Shown one piece after another: positions 39,028 to 48,519 of a stretch of 64,000 nucleotides of DNA; within the stretch, counting starts at the first letter, position 1, and each line of letters begins with the position of its first letter. The notes beneath the pieces were generated by a model that searched no databases, had not been told where the DNA came from, and was given only the letters and a program-made list of their open reading frames with translations. Source of the stretch: G039954875 sp039954875. GTDB taxonomy: Bacteria; Bacteroidota; Bacteroidia; Flavobacteriales; Blattabacteriaceae. Location: assembly GCA_039954875.1 (NCBI GenBank), contig CP157202.1:1488001-1552000 (forward strand), given 5' to 3'. The position numbers and the translations under genes were made by a program.

Positions 39028-40398
39028 TTAAGAGGTTATCTGTTTTATGACGATCGTTTTCCAGTTTAAGAATTCTTTTAGAGCAGCTGTAGATAGTTCT
39101 CTGCCGTATCCGGATTGCTTTACTCCGCCGAAGGGTAGATAGGGATAGGATCGTACCATATCATTGACGAAAACCATACCTGTATCTATTCCAGTAGCCA
39201 GTGCTTCAGCCTTGTCTAGATCTTGTGTCCAAATCGAGGCGCTCAATCCATAAGGAGTATCATTGACTAGGTGGAGCATTTCGGATTCACTGGAAAAGGT
39301 CAATATTAGGCCTATTGGACCGAAGAGTTCTTCTTTTAGGATGGGATTGTCTGCTTTAGTTTGCAATAAAGCTGGGGAGAAGAAATTTCCTTCGCGTTGA
39401 GTGTGTAGACAGACCTTTGCTCCGTTGATCACAGCATCACAGTATTGACGGAGTAATTTTTCGGCTAAATCAGTACGGGAAATAAAACCAAGTTTGGTAT
39501 GTTCGTCATATAAATTCCCACCTGGATAAGCTTTCATTTCTTCTATTACTGCCTCAATAAATTCGGTAGCGATGGTTTGGTCTACGACGAATCTTTTGGC
39601 AGATACGCAGGTCTGACCCGTGTTGTTCAATCGAGAAGCTGCAGCAATTTGAGCTGTGCTTTTCACGTTGGCATCTTTCATAACGATGAAGGCATCATTC
39701 CCACCAAGTTCTAAAGTGGATTTTTTGATATATTTGCCAGCCAAGGCAGCCACGATACTTCCTGCCTTGTTGCTTCCAGTTAGTGTGATCCCTTGTACTG
39801 CCGCGTGGGCGATAACGGTCTCTACTTGAGGTAGATCGATCACTAAGGTCTGAAATACACCTTCCGGAAGATCCGCTTCGATGAAAAGCTTTTCTATGAA
39901 AAGTCCACAAGCGGTGGTATTGGGTGCGTGTTTCAATAGGACGGTGTTGCCTATCAATATGTTGGGGATGCTGTAGCGTAACACTTGCCAAAATGGAAAG
40001 TTCCAAGGCATTATACCAAAAATGACTCCAATGGGATCAAAGCGAACATAGCTTTTATGGTAATCGTCCATGGGGATGTGTTCGAGTGCAAGTGTCGCTT
40101 CTGATAGCCCTGAATAATATTGACACAAATCGATGCATTTATGAATTTCTGTGAACGCTTGTACAATTGGCTTTCCCATTTCTTGGGTAATGAGCTGTGC
40201 TGCTGATTCGATGTTTTCCTCCATTTTTTTTATAATGGCTGTGATACATTGAGTACGATATTGAAAAGATTGGCATTTCCACCATTTGTATGCCGAGGCC
40301 GATAGGGAGAGTCTATCTGATAATTCGGCCTCTGTTAAATAGGTGTAGGTGTTCAATGTGTGCCCATTTTCCGGGTTGATGGTATCAAAAGTCTTCAT
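39028..40398 (-). CDS. NAD(P)-dependent aldehyde dehydrogenase (succinate-semialdehyde dehydrogenase type)
   Basis: A 456-residue ALDH-superfamily enzyme. The active-site cysteine is in NNTGQTCVSAKRFVV near residue 265 and the general-base glutamate in LELGGNDAFIV. The cofactor region IMPWNFPFWQV and the C-terminal LPFGGVKQSGYGREL are present. Overall it resembles the short GabD/Sad-type group that oxidises succinate semialdehyde. Its N-terminus (FDTINPENGHTL) is typical of this group. The true substrate is not fixed by sequence. It is monocistronic, 50 bases downstream of sufE on the same strand, and intact. Confidence 0.88.
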   Translation of the reverse strand: MKTFDTINPENGHTLNTYTYLTEAELSDRLSLSASAYKWWKCQSFQYRTQCITAIIKKMEENIESAAQLITQEMGKPIVQAFTEIHKCIDLCQYYSGLSEATLALEHIPMDDYHKSYVRFDPIGVIFGIMPWNFPFWQVLRYSIPNILIGNTVLLKHAPNTTACGLFIEKLFIEADLPEGVFQTLVIDLPQVETVIAHAAVQGITLTGSNKAGSIVAALAGKYIKKSTLELGGNDAFIVMKDANVKSTAQIAAASRLNNTGQTCVSAKRFVVDQTIATEFIEAVIEEMKAYPGGNLYDEHTKLGFISRTDLAEKLLRQYCDAVINGAKVCLHTQREGNFFSPALLQTKADNPILKEELFGPIGLILTFSSESEMLHLVNDTPYGLSASIWTQDLDKAEALATGIDTGMVFVNDMVRSYPYLPFGGVKQSGYGRELSTAALKEFLNWKTIVIKQITS

Positions 40399-40450
40399 GG
40401 TGATTACGTTTTTTAGTCATTGACGGGTGAAGAATTATGTGTAGTACCGA

Positions 40451-40876
40451 TCACATGGAAGATTTTATCTCAAAGGCCATTGCATAAAATTTGATTTGTT
40501 TGAGCATGGCGAGCATGCCGTTAGCTCGGGTAGGAGATAAGAATTCCTTCAAACCAATCTCTGAAATGAATGTTGCTTCTGATGAAGTGATCTCTTGAGG
40601 TAAGCGGCCCGAATACACACGTATCATCAAGGCAGCTATGCCTCGGGGTAAGATGGCATCACTATCAGCCTGTATGAATATCCGGTTTTTATCCATATGG
40701 GCATTCAACCACACTTGAGACTGACAGCCTTTGATCAATTTATTTTCGGTTCGGTCTGTCTCTGCTATTCTGGGCAATGCTTTCCCCAGAGTTATTAAGT
40801 GTTCGTATCGCTCTTCCCAGCTTTCGAACATAGCAAGTTCCTTTATGACCTCTTGCTCTACTTCTCGTAGTCTCAT
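40451..40876 (-). CDS. sufE: Cysteine desulfuration protein SufE
   Basis: A 141-residue sulfur acceptor that takes persulfide sulfur from SufS and passes it to the SufBCD Fe-S assembly scaffold. The acceptor cysteine is in KLIKGCQSQVWL near residue 50. WEERYEHLITLGKALP at the N-terminus is also typical. Length is standard. Its retention means Fe-S cluster assembly still depends on cysteine, although the cell's own cysteine route (cysK, epsC) is dead. It diverges from the 2-hydroxyacid dehydrogenase gene with overlapping promoters. Confidence 0.93.
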   Translation of the reverse strand: MRLREVEQEVIKELAMFESWEERYEHLITLGKALPRIAETDRTENKLIKGCQSQVWLNAHMDKNRIFIQADSDAILPRGIAALMIRVYSGRLPQEITSSEATFISEIGLKEFLSPTRANGMLAMLKQIKFYAMAFEIKSSM

Positions 40877-40892
40877 TCTCTTAAGCTTTATA

Positions 40893-40900
40893 CAAAAGTA
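40893..40900 (-). promoter_or_regulatory. sufE -7 box
   Basis: The minus-strand sequence TACTTTTG matches TAnnTTTG, 17 bases before the sufE ATG. Confidence 0.5.
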
Positions 40901-40917
40901 ATGAAGTTTATTCGGAC

Positions 40918-40925
40918 TATCTTTG
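40918..40925 (+). promoter_or_regulatory. -7 box of the 2-hydroxyacid dehydrogenase gene
   Basis: TATCTTTG matches TAnnTTTG. It lies 18 bases from the divergent sufE box, so the two promoters interlock. Confidence 0.5.
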
Positions 40926-40978
40926 TCATGGATGTCGTAGAGATTGCTCTTGAAACTCTTTGACCAATGGCCTCTCGT

Positions 40979-41920
40979 ATGAAAGTACTACAGTTAGATG
41001 AAAATCATCCGTATATACTATGTAAGTTGAGACAAAAAGGTTTTATCTGTGATGAAGATCATACAACACCGAAGGAAGCGATAGAAACGATCATTGCACC
41101 TTATGAAGGGATTATTTTGAGGAGCCGGTTCACAATCGATCGAGAGTTCATCTATCGGGCACAAAATCTCAGATTTATTGCCCGTGTAGGGTCAGGCCTG
41201 GAAAATATTGATGTCGACTATGCTCGAGAGCGAGGTGTTTCATTGTTGCATGCTCCTGAAGGCAATAGAGATGCTGTAGCTGAACATGTGATAGGGGCAC
41301 TTTTGTGTTTGATGAATCACATATGTCGTGCTGACAAAGAGGTCCGTCAGGGAAAATGGATCAGGGAAGGCAATCGAGGAGTAGAATTGATGGGCAAAAC
41401 TGTGGGGATCATTGGCTATGGCCATACTGGCCGTGCCTTGGCACGGCGGTTGTCTAGTTTTGAGACACAGGTTTTTTGCTATGATATCTTAGCTGGAATG
41501 AGTGATGATTATGCCCAGCAAGTGGATTTGAAAATACTATTTGAAACAGCTGATATAGTCAGTTTACACGTACCGTATTCCACTGCTAGAGGCATGGTCG
41601 ATGCTCGTTTTATCGACTGTTTTCGCAAGCCTTTTTATTTAATCAACGCTTCCCGTGGTGATTGTTTGGTGACAGACGATTTAGTAGCGGCTTTGAAATC
41701 TGGAAAAATATTAGGTACTTGTCTTGATGTTTTAGAATACGAAAAAACTTCTTTCGAAACGCTTTTTCACAATGGGTTGTCCGAAACCTTTCAGTACCTC
41801 ATACAATCCGATAGAGTGATCCTTACTCCTCATATTGCCGGTTGGACATACGAGTCTAAATACAGGCTGGCTCAATATATTGTAGAAAAAATCTTTGCCC
41901 TATACCAAAATCCTTCGTAA
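40979..41920 (+). CDS. D-isomer-specific 2-hydroxyacid dehydrogenase (phosphoglycerate dehydrogenase-like)
   Basis: A 313-residue NAD-dependent dehydrogenase. The catalytic arginine is in LINASRGDCLV, the acidic partner follows in the next segment, and the histidine is in ILTPHIAGWTYESK. The Rossmann loop VGIIGYGHTGRALA is near residue 140, and ARVGSGLENIDVDYA precedes it. No C-terminal ACT domain. It could be a short 3-phosphoglycerate dehydrogenase (serine synthesis) or a related reductase. The start at MKVLQLDENHP is preferred to a codon 12 bases upstream. It is followed closely by tRNA-Ala on the same strand. Confidence 0.87.
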   Translation: MKVLQLDENHPYILCKLRQKGFICDEDHTTPKEAIETIIAPYEGIILRSRFTIDREFIYRAQNLRFIARVGSGLENIDVDYARERGVSLLHAPEGNRDAVAEHVIGALLCLMNHICRADKEVRQGKWIREGNRGVELMGKTVGIIGYGHTGRALARRLSSFETQVFCYDILAGMSDDYAQQVDLKILFETADIVSLHVPYSTARGMVDARFIDCFRKPFYLINASRGDCLVTDDLVAALKSGKILGTCLDVLEYEKTSFETLFHNGLSETFQYLIQSDRVILTPHIAGWTYESKYRLAQYIVEKIFALYQNPS

Positions 41921-41950
41921 TGGGAAATGTACTACATTTACCCCCAAACA

Positions 41951-42024
41951 GGGGACGTAGCTCAGTTGGCTAGAGCGCTACAATGGCATTGTAGAGGTTG
42001 TGGGTTCGACTCCCATCGTCTCCA
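41951..42024 (+). tRNA. tRNA-Ala(GGC)
   Basis: Complete cloverleaf. Acceptor GGGGACG pairs with CGTCTCC, with discriminator A. The anticodon stem-loop CTACA-ATGGCAT-TGTAG gives GGC, and the T-arm is TGTGGGTTCGACTCCCATC. A TACATTTA box (one mismatch to TAnnTTTG) lies 11 bases upstream. Confidence 0.93.
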
Positions 42025-42880
42025 CGTTATAAAATTACAACTCACCTAAAAAAAATAATTTTTACAAGCATAAAATCTAGACTTATTGCAACTAGGTATT
42101 AAAAAAAAATAGTTATTTTATTTTTTTCTATCCTTTATCCACTTAACCGAATAATTTTGACCTGTATCAAGTGTATATAGGCTTAAACTAAGACACAAAA
42201 GATGATCTAGGAAATATCCAAATTCATGCAAGAGATAGGGGTCATATTAGTAATGTTGTGTCAAAATAGTCATGTCACCAGGCCACGGTGTATCCATATG
42301 AAGTAAATAAAGTTGAACACCAATAACCAATACCCACTTGGAGATATATATAGGTATATTATAGGGTTTGATCTTATCATGATAGATGTATTTATTAATG
42401 GTGAGGACTTTTTTCACTGTTGCTCTCCTTACAGCTTTGTCCTTTGCTTTTGGTGTTTATTTTTTAGGGGGTATATCCCTTGATCTGGGCTTTGTAAGTT
42501 TAAAGTTTTATATAAGTCATCGATGTCTAATGGATTTGATGTCTTTACCTTCTATAGTGATACCAACATGTATTACGATGTGGTGAATGTTTTTTATGAG
42601 AGAGTTATATTTTTAGTTTTGTCTTATCCATAATACTAATATTACAGGCACCATAAATTCTTTTTTACCTCTGGTCTATTGTGTTTGGTTTCTTTTTTTT
42701 TCGAAAACATATCTGAGAAGTTCGGCAAAGGTGAAATCACATACGTGCATCCAATCTACGCATCAATTATATGAAATGACGCGATGTCCGTTGGGAAAAT
42801 CTTGAATTGTGATAGTTTAGAGTGTTGTGCCTTGATATTGAAAATCAGTAAGATATTGCTAGTATAGTGATTGAAAATAT
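42025..42880. other. Degraded stretch, not identified
   Basis: The reverse strand has several coding-like pieces in changing frames (for example DFTFAELLRYVFEKK and a piece with IYISKWVLVIGVQLYLLHMD), which suggests one or more minus-strand pseudogenes. No family could be named. A plus-strand open frame near 42386 is hydrophobic but has no visible match. Confidence 0.35.
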
Positions 42881-42882
42881 TT

Positions 42883-42890
42883 TATATTTG
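42883..42890 (+). promoter_or_regulatory. -7 box of the peptide transporter gene
   Basis: TATATTTG matches TAnnTTTG, 25 bases before the ATG. Confidence 0.55.
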
Positions 42891-42915
42891 CTGAAAAACA
42901 AAAAAAATACCCTTT

Positions 42916-44298
42916 ATGATACATCAAGACCCTACTGTGAAAAACAAACACCCCAGGGGGTTGTATTTACTCTTCTTTACGGAGATGTGGGAGCGATTTA
43001 GTTATTACGGAATGCGAGGCATCCTCATTTTGTATTTGAGTAAGTCTGTTGTCGAAGGGGGGCTGGGTATTTCTTCGCGTGACGCTTCATTGATTTACGG
43101 TTTTTTTACCGGCTTTGTGTACTTCACTCCGATTATTGGCGGATGGTTTGCGGATAATTACTTGGGTCAACGAAAGTCGATTACCATGGGGGGGATCACT
43201 ATGATGTTTGGACAGTTTGCGCTTTTTGCTATCAATGATCAAAATGGGCTTTATTTGGGCCTATTGCTTCTGATCATAGGGAACGGATTTTTCAAGCCGA
43301 ATATTTCAACTTTGGTTGGGCAGTTGTATGAGCAAAATGATGACCGTAAAGACTCGGCTTTTTCCATCTTTTATATGGGGATCAATTTAGGGGCTTTTTT
43401 ATCACCTTTGGTGGTAGGTTATGTAGCCGAAGAGGCTTTTTCTGTTAAGGGGGAAGATGGACACATCCTCAGCTATGGATATAAATATGGTTTTTTGATC
43501 GCTGGAATCGGAATGTTTATCGGCCAATTGCTCTATAACGTTCTGGGTAAACAGTATCTTGGTAAAGTGGGGGTGAGTATTGAAGGTAGGAAAAATCATC
43601 ATGTAGAGATGGGTGAAAAAATACCTTTGACGAAAATGGAAAAAGATCGTATATGGGTCATTTTTATCTTTGCGGTCATTTCTATTTTTTTCTGGGCTGG
43701 CTTCGAACAAGCAGGGTCTTCACTGTCGCTTTATACGGACAAGTTCATCAGCAAGAAGATCGCTTTTGGCGATTCTATATGTGTCATCCCTACAGCGTGG
43801 TTTCAGTCGATTAATGCTTTTTTTATCGTTTTATTGGCTCCTGTCTTTGCTGTATTTTGGCAATGTGTTTTAGGAAAAAAAATTTCTACTCCTGTCAAGA
43901 TGGGATTGTCTATGATTTTATTAGGCCTCGGCTTTTTGTTTATGCTAGGTGCTGTTTTTGAAAGAGGAGGCAATATAGAAGATCCAAGTATCAAAGCTAG
44001 TGTGATCTGGATCATTTTCACTTATTTCTTTCATACTTTAGGTGAGCTTTGTTTGTCGCCGGTTGGTTTGTCTGCTGTCACTAAGCTTTCTCCTGTCAAG
44101 TTGGCTTCATTCATGATGGGTATTTGGCTTCTTTCGTCTTTCATAGCTAATATCGCAGGAGGATATATAGCTGCGTATGTCCAACAATTAGGCCCTAAGA
44201 ATATTTTCACTATGATGACTATTTTTTCTATGGCTTTGGGTATCATTATTCTAAAGCTATCGGTCTGGATTGAGAGGAAAATGCATGGTATAAGATAA
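42916..44298 (+). CDS. POT/PTR-family proton-dependent oligopeptide transporter
   Basis: A 460-residue MFS-type membrane protein with about 12-14 predicted helices. The POT proton-coupling motif appears as FTEMWERFSYYGMRGIL, the ExxERFxYYG pattern. FFTGFVYFTPIIGGWFADNY and the second POT signature FSIFYMGINLGAFLSP follow. Transporters of this family import di- and tripeptides with protons. It is intact and monocistronic with a clear promoter. Because cysteine synthesis is lost in this genome region, peptide import is a likely route for amino acids; that link is inference. Confidence 0.94.
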   Translation: MIHQDPTVKNKHPRGLYLLFFTEMWERFSYYGMRGILILYLSKSVVEGGLGISSRDASLIYGFFTGFVYFTPIIGGWFADNYLGQRKSITMGGITMMFGQFALFAINDQNGLYLGLLLLIIGNGFFKPNISTLVGQLYEQNDDRKDSAFSIFYMGINLGAFLSPLVVGYVAEEAFSVKGEDGHILSYGYKYGFLIAGIGMFIGQLLYNVLGKQYLGKVGVSIEGRKNHHVEMGEKIPLTKMEKDRIWVIFIFAVISIFFWAGFEQAGSSLSLYTDKFISKKIAFGDSICVIPTAWFQSINAFFIVLLAPVFAVFWQCVLGKKISTPVKMGLSMILLGLGFLFMLGAVFERGGNIEDPSIKASVIWIIFTYFFHTLGELCLSPVGLSAVTKLSPVKLASFMMGIWLLSSFIANIAGGYIAAYVQQLGPKNIFTMMTIFSMALGIIILKLSVWIERKMHGIR

Positions 44299-44892
44299 AT
44301 TTTTATAAAAGCATTATCGATAAAAACATTAACCAGCTTGTGGGTAATTTTGTTTTTATTATTATTTCTAATTGCTCTGGTATATTGTCAGATAGGTCGA
44401 TCTGCCTGTAGCTGAGTGCTTAGCCGAGAGATTTCCCAAGAAAATAATTATGATTATTTTATATATCACTTGGTGTTGTTATTGTAAAGGGATGAATATA
44501 AATATACTAAGTAGTTTTGTTGTGGTGAAGTACGTCTATTGGAATTACATTCCAGTGGGAGTCGTATGGCGAAACAAGAGTATATCATCATCTATCGGCA
44601 GAAGAGATGTCCCTATTTAAACTTTTTCAGGCTGAATCGTTTAGTTGATTCTCTGTTGAATCGAAGCCCCAGCTTTCCATTCATTGTGGTTGTAGATAAA
44701 AAATGGGAATATTGTAAATCTTTTACAGGGCTACTTACGTATTCCAGATTTATTGAAATTTTTACGGACTGTCAGTTTCTAGATCTATTTCTTTTAGTAT
44801 TTTTGCGACTTTTTGATTGAGTTGAGCCGAGGTATTGGTTTTAGGTCAATAGTCAGCAGATTTTTTGTATTTTCCCTATGAATGGAATTACA
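44299..44892. other. Spacer with no recognisable gene
   Basis: AT-rich. A 93-codon plus-strand open frame near 44539 has no family signature, and the minus strand is broken by stops. No function can be assigned. Confidence 0.4.
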
Positions 44893-45915
44893 TTATGAGA
44901 TCACCCAAGTACTTGGTCCAGCAAGGAGTTCGTCTAAAGTCGGTACGTCTAAGTTTGTTTTAGCTTGTCTAAGCTGTTGATGAAAAAGCACGTCATAACA
45001 CGGCCTGTCTTCCGTATAAAGTATTCCAAAAGGGCGTGGGAAACGACTTTTGCCAGGTGTATCGAAAAACCGAGCTAGGATGTTTGCCTTAGTACAATCC
45101 TTTTCATCATGGATCCAGATATCTTCCAAGGAATATTTTTCTTCCAAAGAAACAACCTGAGGTTGCAGGCCATCAAGTCGTATTCCTTTGGTAAGTTCGA
45201 TGCCAAAGAGTAAGGGTTTGCCATTTTCGAGAAATATCGTAGTGTCAGATTTATTCGCCTTTTCTGAAAAAACTTCAAAGGCTCCGTCGTTGAAGATATT
45301 ACAATTTTGATAAATTTCTAAAAATGAAGTACCTTTGTGTTGGTGACATTTTAAAAGCATTTCCCTGAGATGCTTAGGATTTTTGTCTATTGTCCGAGCT
45401 ACAAAAGTAGCTTGAGCGCCTAGGGCCAATGATAAAGGGTTGAAGGGTTGGTCAATAGTACCTAGGGGAGAGGATTTTGTCTTCAAACCTAAACCTGAAG
45501 TGGGTGAATATTGACCTTTGGTCAAGCCGTAGATTTCGTTATTGAAAAGTAAGACATTAACGTCTAGGTTTCTACGAAATAGGTGTATCGTATGGTTTCC
45601 GCCGATAGAGAGTGCATCACCGTCTCCAGTGATGATCCACACACTCAATTCAGGCTTGGCCAATTTGATCCCGGTAACTATGGCAGGTGCTCGGCCGTGT
45701 ATGCCATGGAGTCCGAAAGTATCCATATAGTACGGGAAGCGCGAAGAACAACCGATACCTGAAACAAAGACAATATTTTCTTTAGCAATACCTACTTCTG
45801 GCAATACCGTCTGCATCTGCTTCAGTATAGAATAATCTCCACATCCAGGGCACCATTTGACTTCTTGATTGGAGATAAAATCTTTGTATGTATATTTTTT
45901 TTCTGTAATATTCAA
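44893..45915 (-). CDS. korB: 2-oxoacid:ferredoxin oxidoreductase beta subunit
   Basis: A 340-residue thiamine-diphosphate subunit of the 2-oxoglutarate/2-oxoacid oxidoreductase type. The cofactor and Fe-S cysteine motif EVKWCPGCGDYSILKQ is at residues 17-32. GIGCSSRFPYY, VWIITGDGDALSIGGNH (ThDP-Mg motif) and FNNEIYGLTKGQYSPT follow. The start is a TTG at 45915, because a promoter box (45940-45947) overlaps the longer frame and the family begins about here. The alpha subunit korA is normally its direct neighbour but is not found here; upstream lie queG and ruvB relics. Otherwise complete. Confidence 0.9.
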   Translation of the reverse strand: MNITEKKYTYKDFISNQEVKWCPGCGDYSILKQMQTVLPEVGIAKENIVFVSGIGCSSRFPYYMDTFGLHGIHGRAPAIVTGIKLAKPELSVWIITGDGDALSIGGNHTIHLFRRNLDVNVLLFNNEIYGLTKGQYSPTSGLGLKTKSSPLGTIDQPFNPLSLALGAQATFVARTIDKNPKHLREMLLKCHQHKGTSFLEIYQNCNIFNDGAFEVFSEKANKSDTTIFLENGKPLLFGIELTKGIRLDGLQPQVVSLEEKYSLEDIWIHDEKDCTKANILARFFDTPGKSRFPRPFGILYTEDRPCYDVLFHQQLRQAKTNLDVPTLDELLAGPSTWVIS

Positions 45916-45939
45916 TGAATAAGTCTTTGAAATTTTACG

Positions 45940-45947
45940 CAAAGATA
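45940..45947 (-). promoter_or_regulatory. korB -7 box
   Basis: The minus-strand sequence TATCTTTG matches TAnnTTTG, 25 bases before the TTG chosen as korB start. Confidence 0.55.
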
Positions 45948-46009
45948 CGATATGCAAATGAGTAGAATTTATGGGGTTATGACCTTTATTTTTTCAGCGT
46001 CTTGACATA

Positions 46010-46960
46010 GTCCACATTCCGTTTAACTCTAGTGTTTTTAGCTCACTTTAGCGTGTATATTTTGAATATATTTTAGGAAAATTCTTCAGTACGCTCTTTA
46101 CAGTTCTTTTTGGAAAAGTCTAACCAAGGCTTTTTTTGTGGTTGGAACAAAGGCTTTTTCGTGGTTCGGGCAAAGCGATTCTACGGACATACATCTTTAC
46201 AGATGTTACGACCGAAGATCCAATCCTGAAAGTTTTTTTCCGATTTGGAGGGTATGAGTTGTTCTTTCAATTTTATAGTTAGGGGTAGGAAATACAACGC
46301 GAAGCATCGATCTCATACGGGGGCGTATGATGGCTTGTGTTGGGCAGGCCATCGATGCGATGTCTATAACTGCTGTGATTGATCTGTAATTGTATGGTCG
46401 TAGGCTAGTTCCATATCGACGATCAATTTGCAAGAAAAATGGAATGAGTCTTGTTGTTTTTTCAGAAGTAAGGTGTTTTTCTCTGTCAATCCTAGGCTTG
46501 CACATTGGGCTTAGGCTTTATCGAGTACTGAAGCAGAATCGACAAAATTTCGGCCATGTACTTCGCCAATACGTTCTATGATAAAGTTATGTAATGTTCT
46601 TAGCTTGAATTTTAGCACATGGTGATAGTTCTGTTCGTAAACGTATTTCGATATCTGATAGTTATCTCGATGTTGTTTTTTTAGGAGTATAGTAGTTGTA
46701 CAGGAGTGAGATGACCAAGCTGGATTCATGGATCAGGTGTGTAGGATCGAGGTGTTTATAAAAATCGTTTTCTATACAATGAAGCCCTGCATGTCTTTTT
46801 TACTTGAGCCAACGATCTAAGTGTGGGGCTTCCTTTTTTAGTAGTTCTGCTTTGGTACAATGCTACGAGCGATGAATTCCAAACGTTTAGCCTTTTCTTT
46901 GATCCATTGGGCGTGTTTTTCCTTGAGATGCATCATGGATCCTTTTCAAACAGTTTAGTC
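46010..46960 (-). pseudogene. queG: Epoxyqueuosine reductase, degraded
   Basis: Reverse-strand fragments run LLKKEAPHLDRWLK, HAGLHCIENDFYKHLDPTHL, YHHVLKFKLRTLHNFIIERI then GEVHGRNFVDSASVLDKA, ACPTQAIIRP, and IDASRCISYP in another frame. This is the QueG order: N-terminal cobalamin part, the Asp of FVDSAPVLEKA, then the first CxxCxxACP cluster. The first cysteine pair of that cluster is gone and multiple frames are needed. QueG completes queuosine in tRNA. It lies downstream of ruvB, a common pairing in this phylum. Confidence 0.85.
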
Positions 46961-46974
46961 AAACGAATAATCCT

Positions 46975-48010
46975 GGTGGATTGTAGTATTTCGCCACATA
47001 TATGTGTAGGTTAAGGTTGTGGCTTCTTTTTCGTGGGGTGTACACATCAGATAACTTTTCTTTGATAAGAAAAGGTTCGTAGACTTCCTCTATCGTGCCG
47101 GGGTTCTCGCTGACGATTGTAGTGATAGTATTGAAATTTACCAGTTCTCCTTTTAATTTATCAATCATCGTTGTCAGGATTTTATTGTTCATTTTGTCCA
47201 AGCTGTGCTTGTCAATATTCAAAGCACGTAAGCCTGTTTCGGAGATATTCAGATCGATCGTGCAATTGTCTTTGATTTTAGCAAAATCCTGCACACGGCG
47301 GAGCAAGTTATTGGTAATACCTGGGGTATCCCGGCTGTGCCCAGTAATCTATATATCAGGTTTGGTTGTGATTGGACAGTTAAGATCTGGACGCTCTGTT
47401 TGATGATATTGCTCAGGATTTATTTTTGATAATATTCCAAATGACAATTGATGCTAAAATGAATGTGCATCGGTTCTGTTAGTAGGCGGCCTGAGCTAGT
47501 CATGGCTCCAATGAGTTTGAATGAGTGTGGGTGGATCTGTACCTAACGGGTATTTAGGTTGGACTCTATCATGTTATCGATATAGCGGAGTAGAGATGTT
47601 TTTTTAATAATGACGAGACCCGATGGATCTAGTGAATGCAAATCATATCGTGTGGTTCTAGGTGAGTGAGTAGACCGGCTAGATCGCTTGGCTTTTCCAA
47701 GACTGGCCCTGAACTGATTGTGATATTACGCCAGATTCGTTGGCAATGATGTGGGTTAGCGTGGTCTTGCCCAGGCCAGGCTGGAGGTGTAATAGGATAT
47801 GGTTTAGAGCCCCTTATAGCCGTTTGGTGGCGTTTTATAAAAACTTCAAGGTTTTCTAGTATTTGTTCTTACCCAGTGAAGTCCTCGAAATGTCTCGGCT
47901 GTATATTTTTTTCGAATTCGAGCTACTCGGAAGAAAGTTGTTTTTGTTAGAATTAAAAATGTCGAGCATCGATGGATTGGATTAGGTTTAGAAATATATT
48001 TAATGGGGTT
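46975..48010 (-). pseudogene. ruvB: Holliday junction branch-migration helicase RuvB, degraded
   Basis: The reverse strand gives QPRHFEDFTG, ALNHILLHLQPGLGKTTLTH with IIANESGVIS (Walker A kept as GLGKTT), then a degraded AAA+ middle. A long open C-terminal piece follows, with LLRRVQDFAKIKDNCTIDL-like sequence (MLRRVQDFAKIKDNCTI), LDKMNNKILTTMIDKLKGE and SENPGTIEEVYEPFLI. These are RuvB hallmarks. Several frameshifts and stops are seen. RuvB normally drives branch migration with RuvA, so losing it would reduce recombination. Confidence 0.9.
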
Positions 48011-48019
48011 GTTTGTCAG

Positions 48020-48475
48020 TGGGATTATCATCTGGACTTAGGTTAAGTTTTTTGTGTTTCAGGATTTTGGATTATCTATTTACAAGAGACCCTATCACTT
48101 AAGCTATGATAGTAATCACGGGGTTGATCATCGCCCCCCATATGAGCCTCTGTTGTACATCTAATTTGTACTCAAGTCTGTTGCATTGAGCATCTTACCC
48201 TGCTAAATTGCGCATCTATTAGTTCAAGTTGAGAATTCATTCTACTTGAGACCTTTTGCATATCGTTTTCTTTTTTAGGTCTATAATTTTTATGAGCGTA
48301 TCCTATTATGGTTCGCTAAGATCCTTCAGCCCTTTGGTGATATTGTGGATGTCTCTGACCTTCACGACTATCTGTAATAGTAAGGATTTTTTACCTAGAT
48401 AACTCATTTTTTGGGGGTTTATTGAGTAATCGGGATTTTTTATCAGATAGCCTTTTTCGGTTTGAAAGTGCATAT
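48020..48475 (-). other. Degraded stretch, possibly a small coiled-coil membrane protein
   Basis: The reverse strand holds MRNLAG, stop, DAQCNRLEYKLDVQQRLIWG and AMINPVITII, suggesting a short coiled-coil protein with one membrane helix. No family is recognised and stops interrupt it. Confidence 0.3.
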
Positions 48476-48483
48476 TATCTTTG
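48476..48483 (+). promoter_or_regulatory. hemH -7 box
   Basis: TATCTTTG matches TAnnTTTG, 36 bases before the GTG chosen as hemH start. It overlaps an upstream in-frame TTG. Confidence 0.55.
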
Positions 48484-48519
48484 CCTTTGGTGCGGGATTC
48501 AATTAAAAATATTGAGTCG

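Noticed and set aside
42386..42586. Short hydrophobic plus-strand frame upstream of the POT gene
   Set aside because: It overlaps coding-like reverse-strand debris and has no recognisable match or promoter.
44539..44820. 93-codon plus-strand frame upstream of korB
   Set aside because: No family signature, no promoter box and low-complexity hydrophobic tail; surrounding sequence looks like decayed spacer.
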